DNA of 64,000 bases from Hygrophila difformis (GCA_030278955.1 JAOANR010000002.1:15088238-15152237), one strand, 5' to 3'. Shown: positions 20,722-30,046, numbered from the stretch's first letter. Notes: generated by a model from the sequence alone, not told the origin. Numbers and translations are program-made.

Positions 20722-21944
20722 TTAATTCTGATGGTGTGACCCTTCAGATTAAATTCTATACCATTATCCTTTCTTACCCATGGTTTGTGATTTTCGAGAA
20801 AACTTAATCCCAAAATCATAACCCCATTGTCTTTTCCGGCGGTGCCTAAGACTCTGATCTCGTGTCCTGCAATTTCAATTGTTCCTTCATAGGTTCCAAT
20901 TGATGGCTGCTGCAAGTAGTATAAGTCATCACATGGAAAACGGTTAATCTTTTCAGTGATGTCGAATATTACTCGTATTTTTTTCCATCCTTCAGGGCAT
21001 TTTATCTTTATATTATCTACCCCAATGGATTGAGGAGTTAGATCTTTGATGAACTCCTTCCCTTTATATGCCATAATTCTGTCTTCCGAAAAAGACATAC
21101 GGCTTGCGTACTCAATTCTAGCACTCGTTGATCTGTCTAGAATTGGATGATCTCTTATTTGTATGTCTACTCCTCCTAACCTTGGAATCTGGGTAGGATT
21201 TGGAGTCATGACTTTAGCAAATTCCTTGAAAATTCTAGGAATTTCTGTATATTCTTTCCTGAGAAATAAGTCAGAATGATGACTATTGGAAAGTGCATAA
21301 GAGATTCTATAAGTTATAGAATATGGCCTGTTCCCTTCTTTCATCAGATCTTTTCTTTTAAAATCCTGATGAAGGGTTAGAACTCTACTAAAATCTTGGT
21401 CAGCTAAGTTATAGGAAATTCTGGGATGTATGTCAAACATTAATTTTCCAGCATATAAATTTCCTACCATAGTTCCAAGAAGACCATCTCTAAGGTTATT
21501 GATTCTTCTATCAGTGACTGATAGATGCAATTCAGAATCAATGCCTTCTTTGAAGGTTGCCTTAATTACTACTTCAATGGCTCCTATGTGGATCCATTTC
21601 ATAGTAATGGCGATTTCCTTCTTCATTCTGCTTAATTCCTCAAGAATTTCTTCTTTAGGAATTAATTGCATATCCATAACATTACAAGTAAGTTCCATAG
21701 GAATTGCAAACTCACCTGCACTTACCTTGTAGATGATGTTATGTCTTCTCTGGTTGAGTCCCATCTGGTTAAGAACTCGTCCAATCCCGCCAATTCTGAA
21801 TCCGTCATATGGGCTGAGGTTGGAATCTTGTCGCATTATTCTTTCCATGGTTCGATTCGAGATCGTCATCCTTGAAAAGAATCCAGACAGGTTTTCAGTG
21901 GTCTGAATCCTGTCTTCTTCAGTCAGACTCGGTTGAAGATTCAT
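20718..21944 (-). CDS. Pararetrovirus movement protein, 30K-type (copy B)
   Basis: About 408 codons, uninterrupted. I place the start at the ATG 21944-21942; a few more codons are open upstream but lack an ATG. The frame overlaps the end of the coat gene and touches the polymerase start. The N-terminal third carries NVMDMQLIPKEEIL and the hydrophobic/basic pattern RRINNLRDGLLGTMVGNLYAGK, then a conserved-looking GVDIQIRDHPILDRS stretch. Position between coat and polymerase, size, and separate frame match cavemo/solendo/caulimovirus movement proteins, which form tubules through plasmodesmata. No single decisive motif was used. Confidence 0.72.
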   Translation of the reverse strand: MNLQPSLTEEDRIQTTENLSGFFSRMTISNRTMERIMRQDSNLSPYDGFRIGGIGRVLNQMGLNQRRHNIIYKVSAGEFAIPMELTCNVMDMQLIPKEEILEELSRMKKEIAITMKWIHIGAIEVVIKATFKEGIDSELHLSVTDRRINNLRDGLLGTMVGNLYAGKLMFDIHPRISYNLADQDFSRVLTLHQDFKRKDLMKEGNRPYSITYRISYALSNSHHSDLFLRKEYTEIPRIFKEFAKVMTPNPTQIPRLGGVDIQIRDHPILDRSTSARIEYASRMSFSEDRIMAYKGKEFIKDLTPQSIGVDNIKIKCPEGWKKIRVIFDITEKINRFPCDDLYYLQQPSIGTYEGTIEIAGHEIRVLGTAGKDNGVMILGLSFLENHKPWVRKDNGIEFNLKGHTIRIK

Positions 21945-23350
21945 CTGAATATGAGTCCGAGTCACTTCTTAATTCTTCCTCGTAGATGCTTTCATCCGAG
22001 GGGATGTCCTCAAACTGATAGACTGGTACCAGCTTTCCATGGTAGACTGCTTCCACGATATCCTACGTGGCTTCGTACATTCGTACCTCACGATTCTGAG
22101 GGCAATCAGGTGAGATATGACCTCTGGCTCCACACTTCCAACAGTTGCAGTCCTTGAAACTTTTGTTGGCTCGGGTATGGGCTCGTCTGAATGTTCTCTT
22201 GGACGTTGTTCTCCCCGTGCTCCTTGCTGCTGAGCTGGTTGAACCTTGGGATGAACTCTTCGTCGTTCCCGTTCTTTGTCCAGTTTTGTATGATCTGGCC
22301 TTGCTCTTGGACCACCATGCTCTTCTTCTTCGGAATGGAGGTCTTCTGAAACTCCTACTGTATGAGCCTCGACTCTTCTTCTTTTTCCTCTTTTCTCCTG
22401 ATTCTCCTATAATTGTTGGAAAATCGTTATTTTCACAGCAAAGAGGAGTTCTTTTTATTTTACCTCTTAGTTTCTTGATGTTCTTTTGGGCTGCTGCCTG
22501 TTGACACCATTCTCTGAGTTTATCCTTTAAGAAGGACATTCTTCGAGCTATTGAGTCCACTGTACCAGACGGTACTGTGTACGATTGGATCAACATTTCT
22601 CTCCATGGGCTGCAGATCTTTGCAAAGAACATGGGACATGCTACTTCAGCTGTCATTTCGCTCCGAAAATAGTATTTACGAAACCAGTAGATGTATTCGT
22701 CTACTGCGCAAATACTTCTTAACTCCATACCCAATAATGCTTGGGTATAGACCTTGATTTTTTCGGTTCTCTGTTCTTCAAAATACCCATCTCCTACAAA
22801 ATGGGTTTTGAATAAGAGGCCAAATCTTTCACAGATTGTGCTTTTGGATTCTCCCTCGAGTATTTGCTCTTTTAAGGCAGTCGTGGAGTTTTTCCAGCCC
22901 AGCTTTGCCGATCCTTAGTCTGACAAAGTTTTCTTTATCGAGTTCCAGGGTGGTTGTTGCAATCTTCATTGAAGCTACCCATTCATCGATCAGGTCTTCG
23001 ATGTTTCGGAAGTCGATAACGTCGAGGTTTAGTGTTATGCCATATGGATTTAATGGTTGTAACATCGTCTTGGCCCACGGTGTGGATTCTGGTGCTCTAC
23101 TTGGGTTCCGTCCTGGGTTTCGTCTTGCATTAAGATGCACCTCAGGATACCTGTTCATGTAGAAGTCTGTACTTTCTCTCATTGGGACATCAGGCGGTCC
23201 ATCGTGGGTCACGTTGGATCCTGATCCTTCCGCATAACCCAATTGAAGAACTTCATTGGGTTTTACATTAACCAGATCCATAATCCCAAGTTGGGAAAAT
23301 GATTCTGCTAATTCTTGTAGATCTGATAAATCTGCCCTGGAAACACTCAT
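21919..23350 (-). pseudogene. Pararetrovirus coat protein, broken by one frameshift and one stop (copy B)
   Basis: Starts MSVSRADLSDLQELAES, overlapping the preceding gene by ATGA. The first 173 codons run to 22829, where a frameshift (in about 22740-22850) moves the frame to the 22063-22734 part, which holds the Arg/Ser/Lys-rich basic region and the zinc knuckle CWKCGARGHISPDC. An in-frame TAG lies at 22065-22063, followed by an acidic Ser/Asp-rich tail ending at 21919. Basic region, CCHC knuckle and acidic tail are the hallmark of caulimovirid coat proteins. Copy A has independent and more numerous breaks. Confidence 0.82.
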
Positions 23351-23769
23351 TCGACTGTTTTCAGGAGATCGATCATAAGCTCTTCTTGTGATTTCTGCTT
23401 TGGAACCATAGTTGCTTTACCCTTTTGATGTAAAGCTTGTACTGGTCCGAATGCATCTCTAATATTGGCTTGGTTATTCTTGGAAGATACAGGAATATCC
23501 TTCTGCCTTTTCTTGATATCTGAAATGTCAAATTTCAGATTCAAAATTTCTTTCTTTAGATCTTGAAATACTTTCAAGATCTCGTCTGTTGTTTGATTCA
23601 AGTTATCTATTTTCCCAGGTATAATTAATACCCGGTTACCAAAATCTTGAATCGTCTTTTGGATTTCTCTTAAGTCTTTTGATAACTTAGAGCTATCCGG
23701 ATCAATTTCTTTCCAGTCCGTTCCTCTCATTTTTAGGAAAGAAACTGATTTTGATAATATTTTGTCCAT
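23347..23769 (-). CDS. Pararetrovirus small coiled-coil protein, 140 codons (copy B)
   Basis: Uninterrupted from ATG to stop; the stop overlaps the coat start (ATGA). Residues 50-90 (EILKVFQDLKKEILNLKF) form a heptad pattern, and the C-terminus is Lys-rich (KGKATMVPKQKSQEEL). First gene after the primer site. Caulimovirids often have a small virion-associated, coiled-coil, DNA-binding protein upstream of the coat gene; the resemblance is in size, coiled coil and basic C-terminus, not in a named motif. Confidence 0.6.
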   Translation of the reverse strand: MDKILSKSVSFLKMRGTDWKEIDPDSSKLSKDLREIQKTIQDFGNRVLIIPGKIDNLNQTTDEILKVFQDLKKEILNLKFDISDIKKRQKDIPVSSKNNQANIRDAFGPVQALHQKGKATMVPKQKSQEELMIDLLKTVE

Positions 23770-23936
23770 GGGACAAGTTCAAGAAATTCCTTTGGAATTT
23801 TCTATTTTTTATTTCCAAAATTTGGAAATAACTTGTGGGTTTCAAATTAATTGAATCCATTAAATAATTAAATCTTCTCCATTAAGAAATAAAATATTAT
23901 AAATAATATAATTAATATGTTCTTCAATAAAACCTA

Positions 23937-23949
23937 GGCTCTGATACCA
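23937..23949 (-). other. Caulimovirid tRNA-Met primer binding site (copy B)
   Basis: The minus strand reads TGGTATCAGAGCC, the canonical site complementary to initiator tRNA-Met. It lies about 170 bp before the first viral gene and directly inside the TIR. The viral part therefore starts at the genome position where the reverse-transcription discontinuity of caulimovirid DNA lies. Confidence 0.85.
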
Positions 23950-24211
23950 ATTTTCAAGCGCATTAGGAGTCATTTGCATAATGAAAAATTAAGTATATTG
24001 AGAAAAGGACTAAAGTAAATAAAGTCAAACTTCCTTGGGGTATGAATGAAATAAAGAAAAAGTTGTTGGATTCCTTTATTAATTTCAAATTGGTCCTATG
24101 GCCTAAATTTTACAAAACTGTGTTTGTTATGGCCTATTTTCATAATTGTAACTTGTTATGGCCTAAAAGCGGAATAGCCTCCTTGTTATGGCCCTTTTTA
24201 ACATTTAACCC
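23950..24211 (-). repeat. Right TIR of element B
   Basis: Its reverse complement starts GGGTTAAATGTTAAAAAGGG and holds three GGCCATAAC words, then a T-rich stretch ending TGCGCTTGAAAAT next to the primer site. It matches the left TIR of element A through its length. Confidence 0.75.
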
Positions 24212-24220
24212 ATTTAAATT
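24212..24220 (+). repeat. Right 9-bp target duplication of element B
   Basis: ATTTAAATT, identical to 16395-16403. Confidence 0.7.
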
Positions 24221-24286
24221 AGATGAATTCATATTACTTTGTATTTAAAAAAAAAATAAAAATTAATACCCGTACACTGAACGCGT

Positions 24287-24312
24287 GCGCGGAGCGCGGG
24301 AGAAAAATCTAG
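24287..24312 (+). terminator. Helitron 3' hairpin and CTAG terminus
   Basis: Stem GCGC (24287-24290), loop GGA, stem GCGC (24294-24297), then GGGAGAAAAAT and CTAG. Surrounding ACGCGTGCGCGGAGCGCGGG is the only strongly GC-rich patch for kilobases. In Helitrons this hairpin ends strand transfer; it is not a transcription terminator. Confidence 0.68.
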
Positions 24313-24315
24313 TTA
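24313..24315 (+). repeat. Last three bases of element A's right target duplication
   Basis: TTA directly after the Helitron end; completes TTTTTATTA with 15628-15633. Its final TA also served as the Stowaway target. Confidence 0.68.
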
Positions 24316-24568
24316 CTTCCTCCGCTCTTTTTTAAGTGCTCCATTTGAATCACTGTTTTTAACTAGCTGACTTTGGAGCTTTATTTGGTTAGGTTAGAGA
24401 ATGATTTTGAAAGTAAGCCTAACATGAGTTTTGTAGTTTGTACTCTCTACTTTCACTATTACTTTATCATTTTTTATTTAACCTTGTAACGAATCATATA
24501 AAACCATCCAAAGTCAGCTAGTTGAAAACAGTGATTCAAATGGAGCACTTAAAAAAGAACGGAGGTAG
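24316..24568. mobile_element. Stowaway MITE, 253 bp
   Basis: TIRs of about 65 bp: CTTCCTCCGCTC... against CTACCTCCGTTC..., both followed by TTTTTTAAGTGCTCCATTTG. TA duplications at 24314-24315 and 24569-24570. TA target and CTNCCTCCG ends define Stowaway (Tc1/mariner-derived). No coding capacity. Confidence 0.85.
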
Positions 24569-24837
24569 TATTATGCTTTTTAAAGCTTTAGAACCTCAAA
24601 GTAACTTCCATAGAGAGTAAATTGACAGATCTTTTCCAAAGCATTTTTATTGATCTCTTCCAAAGTATTCTTTGTAGTCACTCAAATTAAGATTTTCATG
24701 GAGTCCCTTAATCGTCCAAATTAACGGTTGTTGGTCATAATTGAAAATTTAATATTTAACTACATTTATATAAATTTTAAAACTTGTAAAAGATTTATAA
24801 CATTTATTAATTATAGAAAATTGGAACTTTCCACAAT
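24569..24837. other. AT-rich host spacer, nothing recognised
   Basis: No motif, repeat or coding frame seen between the Stowaway and the LINE. Confidence 0.5.
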
Positions 24838-26955
24838 TGATTGAGTTATTATATGTACAATACGCCGATGATACAGTTTTGTTTTGTGAAGGCGATATTA
24901 GTCAGGTAGTCACAATCAAGAGAATATTGCGATGTTTTTCGCTGGCCACTGGACTCAAAATTAATTATGGCAAGAGCAATTTATATGGGATCAATTGTGA
25001 TGCAACCGTGGCGAGGAATGCGGCTGCCGTGATGGGATGTAAGGTTGGGGCGTGGCCGATGAATTATCTGGGAATCCCAGTCGGGGGGAGGATCAATGGG
25101 ATTGAGGTGTGGAAACCGGTAATTGAAAGGATCGAGTCCAAATTGGCAGGGTGGCAGGGGCGCTTGTTATCTCAAGCTGGGAGACTGTGTTTGCTCAAAT
25201 CTGTGGTGAATAGTCTGCCATCACACTTTTTATCCATATTCAAGATTCCCAGGTGTGTGGCCGACAGGCTAGAAAGACTTAAAACGAATTTTTTTTTGGA
25301 ATGAGCGGGAGGGTTCAAGAAGACTTCACATGGTCAAATGGGATGTGATCAGCAGACACCTGGTGGACGGAGGATTGAGCGTTAGACAGGCCTATGACTT
25401 GAACAATGCAATGCTGCTCAAATGGAGATGGAGGTTCGGGGTTGAAGATGCGATGTGGAAGGAAATAATTGATGCACGATATTACAACAGACTAAGCCCA
25501 TTAATCCCAGAGGCGAGAAGGGACAGAACTACATGGGGATATATATGTCGGGCATGGGAAGCTATGGGACAGGCAGGAGATGCAAATAACTTTGTGATTC
25601 AAGTGGGCAATGGTGAACGAGCAAGGTTTTGGCAAGATCGATGGGTAGAGGGTGGACGGCCTCTGAAAGAGGCATTTCCTCGTATTTTTATCTTATCAAT
25701 CAATAAGGATGGAAAAATAAAAGAATTCGGAGATTGGGAAGGCGGTGTTTGGGTGTGGCGGGTTGCTTTGAGAAGGAGGTTGTTCGACTGGGAGTTGGAA
25801 GTGTGGCCAAATTTTTTGATGACTATTGAGCGACAACAGGTGAACAGGTTCATGGAAGATCGTTTGAGATGGGTCCGAGAAGGGAACGGGTTATATTCTG
25901 TTAAGTCATGCTGGCAGAAGGTGGGAAGGGGCAGGGAGGAAACCGGGGGAATATTTTGGAGTAAGTTGTGGAAGTTAAAGTGTCCATAGAAGGCGAAGCT
26001 ACTTGTGTGGAAGGCAATGCATGATGGGGTACCAGTTAGAGCCGAGTTAGTAAGACGAGGATGTCTGGAGGCAGAAAATGCACTATGTCCCATCTGTGGG
26101 ATTGAGATTGAAACGCTGGACCATCTATTTTGTAGGTGCGCAGGGATTAAGGATTTATGGTATAGCGGTGTAGAATGGTTCGAGGTAAAGTGGGCAATGC
26201 CGGGCAAGGCAAGTGAGTTGATGTCGTGGTGGATGGATATCAATCCAGGGAAGGGCAGGGTTGAGGTCTGGCGTTTAACATGCTTAGGGATAATTTGGTC
26301 AGTTTGGAAAAACATAAATGTGTTAGTATTTAAAGGGCAAAGCTTCGATAAAAAGGCAGTTGAAGTGGAAATAAGATGGCGTATCTGTCTCTGGTGGAAA
26401 GCCGCTAGGGAAGAAGGGGAAGCATGCACGACAGGCATTAACGTCGACTCCCCTGGTGATTTACCAGGGTCAAGGGGAACGACATTAAAGCCACCACGAC
26501 CTGGGATTGCATGGGAACCTCCGGAAAAGGGGTGGTGGAAAATAAACACGGACGGGTCATCTCTTGGGAATCCCGGACCTGCTGGCATTGGTGGAGTGAT
26601 CCGTAACGAAGAGAGTGGTGTATTATATGTACTTTCATAATTTATTGGATATAAAGATTCAACTGAAGCCGAGGTTACAGCTATGAGTAAAGTGTGTGCG
26701 GCATTAATCAGAGATCAAGGGTTCCCGCTGCCTAGAATTATATTTGAAAGTGATTCGGTCAATTTGGTAAGGTGGATGGAAGATCTGAATCAAATGCCAT
26801 GGAGGTTTACTAAGTTACTGACTCCTATCATTATGGTGTTGCGTTGTGGTGGTGGGATCAGAGTGACACGTGTACTAAGAGAAAGAAATGGCCTCGCGGA
26901 TCAATGGGCAAGGTGTGGGGCGACGGGCGCTAATAAGATAGATATCTGGTACTAG
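24838..26955 (+). pseudogene. LINE ORF2 C-terminal part: RT end, zf-RVT, RNase H
   Basis: YADDTVLF (catalytic RT box) near 24856; then the thumb region and KWDVISRHLVDGGLSVR; a zinc-binding zf-RVT segment CPICGIEIETLDHLFCRC near 26090-26140; and RNase H with INTDGSSLGNPGPAGIGG (near 26545), a TEAEV Glu, FESDSVN Asp and GLADQWA. Breaks: a frameshift in a T9 run near 25290-25300, TAG at 25987-25989 and TAA at 26638-26640. RNase H in LINEs of plants is a late-acquired domain that removes RNA from the hybrid. Confidence 0.88.
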
Positions 26956-28231
26956 GCTGAGGGGAACATGAACCTAGAGTAGGGAAGATTTTCTGAGTGC
27001 CCCAGGTGGAAAGTAGTATGAAGAGCGGATTTAGGATGTGTGGAGGCTGTAAAGGATTGGCTTACGTTAGCCGCTACTCTCACCAGAACGAGGAGGGAAG
27101 AGAACATCGAAGAGGGGTATTGGTGGATGTTATTGTCATAGCTTACGGCTGCTAACGAGCTTTCATTTTTGGTGTTTTGGTGTTTTAGTTGCAGGTGGAG
27201 GAAGAATGTTGTGGGTACTGTTTCTGGAACTTCTGATGCTGGAGAAGACTGTTCAAGCTGTTGAGTCATACTTATGTTACAAACAGACATTGGTTCACAG
27301 CGGCCTCTGGTGCCATATGCTACGGATGCCGTACTATGCTAATGTCTATGATACACTAATTGGGAGTTGCGTCTATGATACACTAATTGGGAGTTGCGGA
27401 TGCTACGAATGGACGTTCTTTGTTGAGACAGATCGGAGTCTCCAGTCAGCAAACAAAGAGGGACGTCCGAATGAAGCTGCGACACAAGAAGGTGGGCCGA
27501 GGGCTGCAGATTGAATTGCTTTAGTCTTTTGCAGAATTCTAAAGCCGTGGTGAGGAATGCAAGAGGTGCGGATATTGGAATTCAAGAGTTTGGAGCGGGG
27601 AGTACAATGGTTCAATGCCTGATCGCTGCAGGTCTGATGCTCTCCGTCATTATCCTTCTGAGCTACCTGATAAGTTTTTGGTGAGAATTCAGCCTGATAG
27701 ATTATACTGATGAATGCATTTGTGGTACTCATGTTGAAATTCTAATACTTGCTTACTCATACGTATCAATCCTGCAACCTCGCATCTCAATCTGTTGAGA
27801 AGTATAAGGGGTTTAGGATTATTTCATACGACACTTGCTTAATCACATTCCAGTTGATCCTTCCATATGGCCTACATTCTATCCCACAAACTTTCCGCTC
27901 CCCCTGTGAGTCATGCTTTAGCCTAAATGATGTGCCCTTCCTCTTTCCAGATAAATTTTTGATCCTTGAGCCTTTAATTTTTCCATTGAACCAGCCAACA
28001 TAACCATTGCTTATTGGGATGTTTTGAAAGTGCCTATGGAAGTCCATATGAAATTTCATTGTGATGCTGCAATGCTGATGTAAAAATGTTCTGGTGGCGG
28101 CTGCGTGATAGTGTGGGGATGTGGTCCTATTAGTATGCGATGGTGTGATATGTGATCGGATACCTTGTCTGGAAGAAAATGAACAAATGTCAATCTGTTA
28201 TTTGGATGTTCTCATGGGTAGATGGGCAATC

Positions 28232-28272
<41 letters not shown>

Positions 28273-29073
28273 AAAAAAGAAACAAAAAAAGAGGAAAAAG
28301 CTTTGTTTATGAGGGGTTGTATGTCGGAAAAAAAAATACCCTGATTTCGTCTGTTTGAGAGAAAAAGAAATATGTAATAGGGAGGATTTCTTGGTATCCG
28401 TTTGGAAGGGGTTGTGTTTAGTTGTTAGAAAAGCAAGAGAAATTCATTACCCATAGGTGGGTCTAGGTGAAGATATGGATTGAAATTGATCCCGGGCAAA
28501 TACTCTTGCGGCTCACTATGTAATTTTGTGTGATCATTCATAGGCGGCTTCTTCTCCCGTTAAGTTGTTTTTATCTTTTTTATCTTTTTCTTCCCCTCAG
28601 CCTTGATCACAGTGAAATCTATTTCTAGCCCCTTTGATTCAATACGATAGTTGTGAGTCCGATGCAGGGATGATATGTGTTAGAAGCATGTGTTTGGGAT
28701 TGTCTATATGAGGCACCATTCTACCGCTGCTGAGGATACCGTATTCTATAAGGGACGATTGGTGAGATGGTGGAAAACAGAGGCTGGACAACACAGGATG
28801 AGGGGAATACGTCCATGCCGGTATTTGATATTCTGTATGGGGCAACGATGATCGCCTTGTTTGGAATATTGCATTTAATGTTTCAAGTTTTGGTTTAAAT
28901 TTTGAGTCTGGAAACTCGGGCTGTTTTTTGTTGTAAAAGTGTAAAAGATGTTTGGTGGCAGCCTTGGAATGTCGCAGGCTGGGAGCTGCTGCTCTTGTAT
29001 GAGAACATTGATGTCTTTAATGGCCTGTATCGATTGGTACTGGCAAACTTTGAAATAAAGATCATCCTTCTCC
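26956..29073 (+). other. Long 3' region of the truncated LINE
   Basis: No protein motif on either strand. It contains a perfect-looking 26-bp tandem duplication (27345-27397), a GA microsatellite (28238-28268) and AATAAAG 25 bases before the poly(A). It is co-terminal with the LINE poly(A), so I treat it as 3' untranslated sequence, possibly with unrelated insertions. Confidence 0.5.
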
Positions 29074-29090
29074 AAAAAAAAAAAAAAAAA

Positions 29091-29452
29091 TTATATGGTG
29101 TAATGTTGTAATTCCATATTTTATATGTTTAAACATCTTTTTTCTCAATAATAATAATAATAACAATAACAATAATAATAATAATAATAATTGATATATC
29201 ATCTAAATATAAAATTTATTTATTTTTAAATTTGATTTGTATTCTCTTATATTTCGTTTTTGTTTATAAAATAAAATATACCCTTTTTCAACCTTACAAA
29301 TAATATTTTTCACATGTGTTTAACTTTACATCATTATTAGAATTAATATTATATTTAATCAAATTAAATTTAATTCTTTTATTTCTTATAATGATATTTA
29401 AAATTTACTTTCTAATTTTAATTTGTTACCCTTTTAAGTAATTATTTAAGTA
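29091..29452. other. AT-rich spacer with an AAT/AAC microsatellite
   Basis: A run of ATAATA/ACAATA units lies at about 29148-29191. Nothing else recognised. Confidence 0.6.
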
Positions 29453-30046
29453 CTCCCTCCGTCTCATCTCAAGTGTCATGTTTGACTTTTTGGCGCTATT
29501 TATTGTTCAATTTTGATTCGATATTATTGTAAGTATGTAGTAGTATTAGCCCCACCCAAATAGGTGGGATAGTATGTGACAACGATAGATAAAAAAAAAT
29601 AATAATAATAATCTGCATTATTCTATTTTAAAAATAAATATATATATATATATTATAGTATTTTATTAACATATATTTTTAAAATTTAAAATAATAAATA
29701 ATAAATAAACATATAATATATATTATAATGTAAGTTAAAATTGATTTGAAGCCTTAACCCTAATAATTTGGTAAAATTACTATTTACAGCCCATTAATGA
29801 GTTTATATTAAATGGGCTTTATTTTTTATGATAGTCCGTTACTGTTCATAAGATCAACAGTATTTATATAGTATAGATTTGGAAAAAATAGTCGAGTTCG
29901 GTCTTGTTAAATTCGTCTAATCGTATAGTTTTAGAATATATATTTTACATAATTTTTACTTGTATATATTTTGATATATTAACAATTAAAAAATGTATTG
30001 GATTGTGCAGAAATTAAATAGGACATTTGAAATGGGACGGAGTGAA
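29453..30046. mobile_element. Stowaway-type MITE interrupted by a small Helitron
   Basis: Ends CTCCCTCCGTCTC (left) and TTCACTCCGTCCC (right, inverted), with TA on both sides (29451-29452, 30047-30048). Its parts 29453-29539 and 29878-30046 align in order with the uninterrupted relative at 48380-48634 (GTTTGAYTTTT, TTATTSTTCAA, TTTTGATTC, TTTTAGAATAT, ATTRGATTG blocks). The middle 338 bp are a separate insertion. Confidence 0.7.
29540..29877 (-). mobile_element. Small non-autonomous Helitron, inverted, inside the Stowaway
   Basis: On the minus strand it starts TCTATACTATATAAATAC after a host A, like the Helitron at 15634. Near the other end is a perfect hairpin CCCACC-6 nt-GGTGGG (29551-29568). 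The 3' tip would read CTAC rather than the usual CTRR, a deviation, so the exact end is uncertain. Host bases A and T flank it. No coding capacity. Confidence 0.45.

Larger units (their letters stand above)
16404..24211 (-). mobile_element. MULE-like element B carrying a near-complete caulimovirid genome
   Basis: TIRs at 16404-16725 and 23950-24211 (inverted) enclose five viral genes, a promoter and a primer site on the minus strand. A perfect 9-bp TSD (ATTTAAATT) flanks it. The outer ends read GAGTTAATAGTTAATTTAGG and GGGTTAAATGTTAAAAAGGG, both followed by GGCCATAACAAG. No transposase is encoded. Compared with element A the viral frames are far less damaged: four of five are uninterrupted. 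Gene order (coat, movement, polymerase, transactivator as separate frames) resembles cavemo-, solendo- and caulimoviruses; genus assignment needs a tree. Confidence 0.72.
15634..24312 (+). mobile_element. Helitron containing MULE-like element B
   Basis: The 5' end TCTATACTATAAC follows a host A; the 3' end has a GCGC-GGA-GCGC hairpin (24287-24297) followed after 11 bases by CTAG (24309-24312) and a host T. This is the plant Helitron signature: 5' TC, 3' hairpin plus CTRR, insertion between A and T. Without element B it would be about 870 bp and encode nothing, so it is non-autonomous. Removing it restores a perfect 9-bp TSD for element A, independent support for both boundaries. Confidence 0.68.
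24838..29090 (+). mobile_element. 5'-truncated L1-type LINE
   Basis: Begins abruptly inside the RT domain, two residues or so before the YADD box, and ends in a 17-base poly(A) at 29074-29090. 5' truncation and a poly(A) tail are typical of LINE insertion. The coding part ends at 26955, leaving an unusually long 3' region of about 2.1 kb. No clear target duplication was found. Confidence 0.82.

Noticed and set aside
22145..22504. Plus-strand frame opposite the coat protein
   Set aside because: Mirror of the basic Arg/Ser-rich coat region; Leu/Val-rich composition is an antisense artefact.
25599..26588. 329-codon minus-strand frame opposite the truncated LINE
   Set aside because: Antisense to RT/RNase H motifs on the plus strand that are recognisable.
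28238..28268. GA run considered as a regulatory GAGA element
   Set aside because: A simple microsatellite inside LINE 3' sequence; no nearby gene start.
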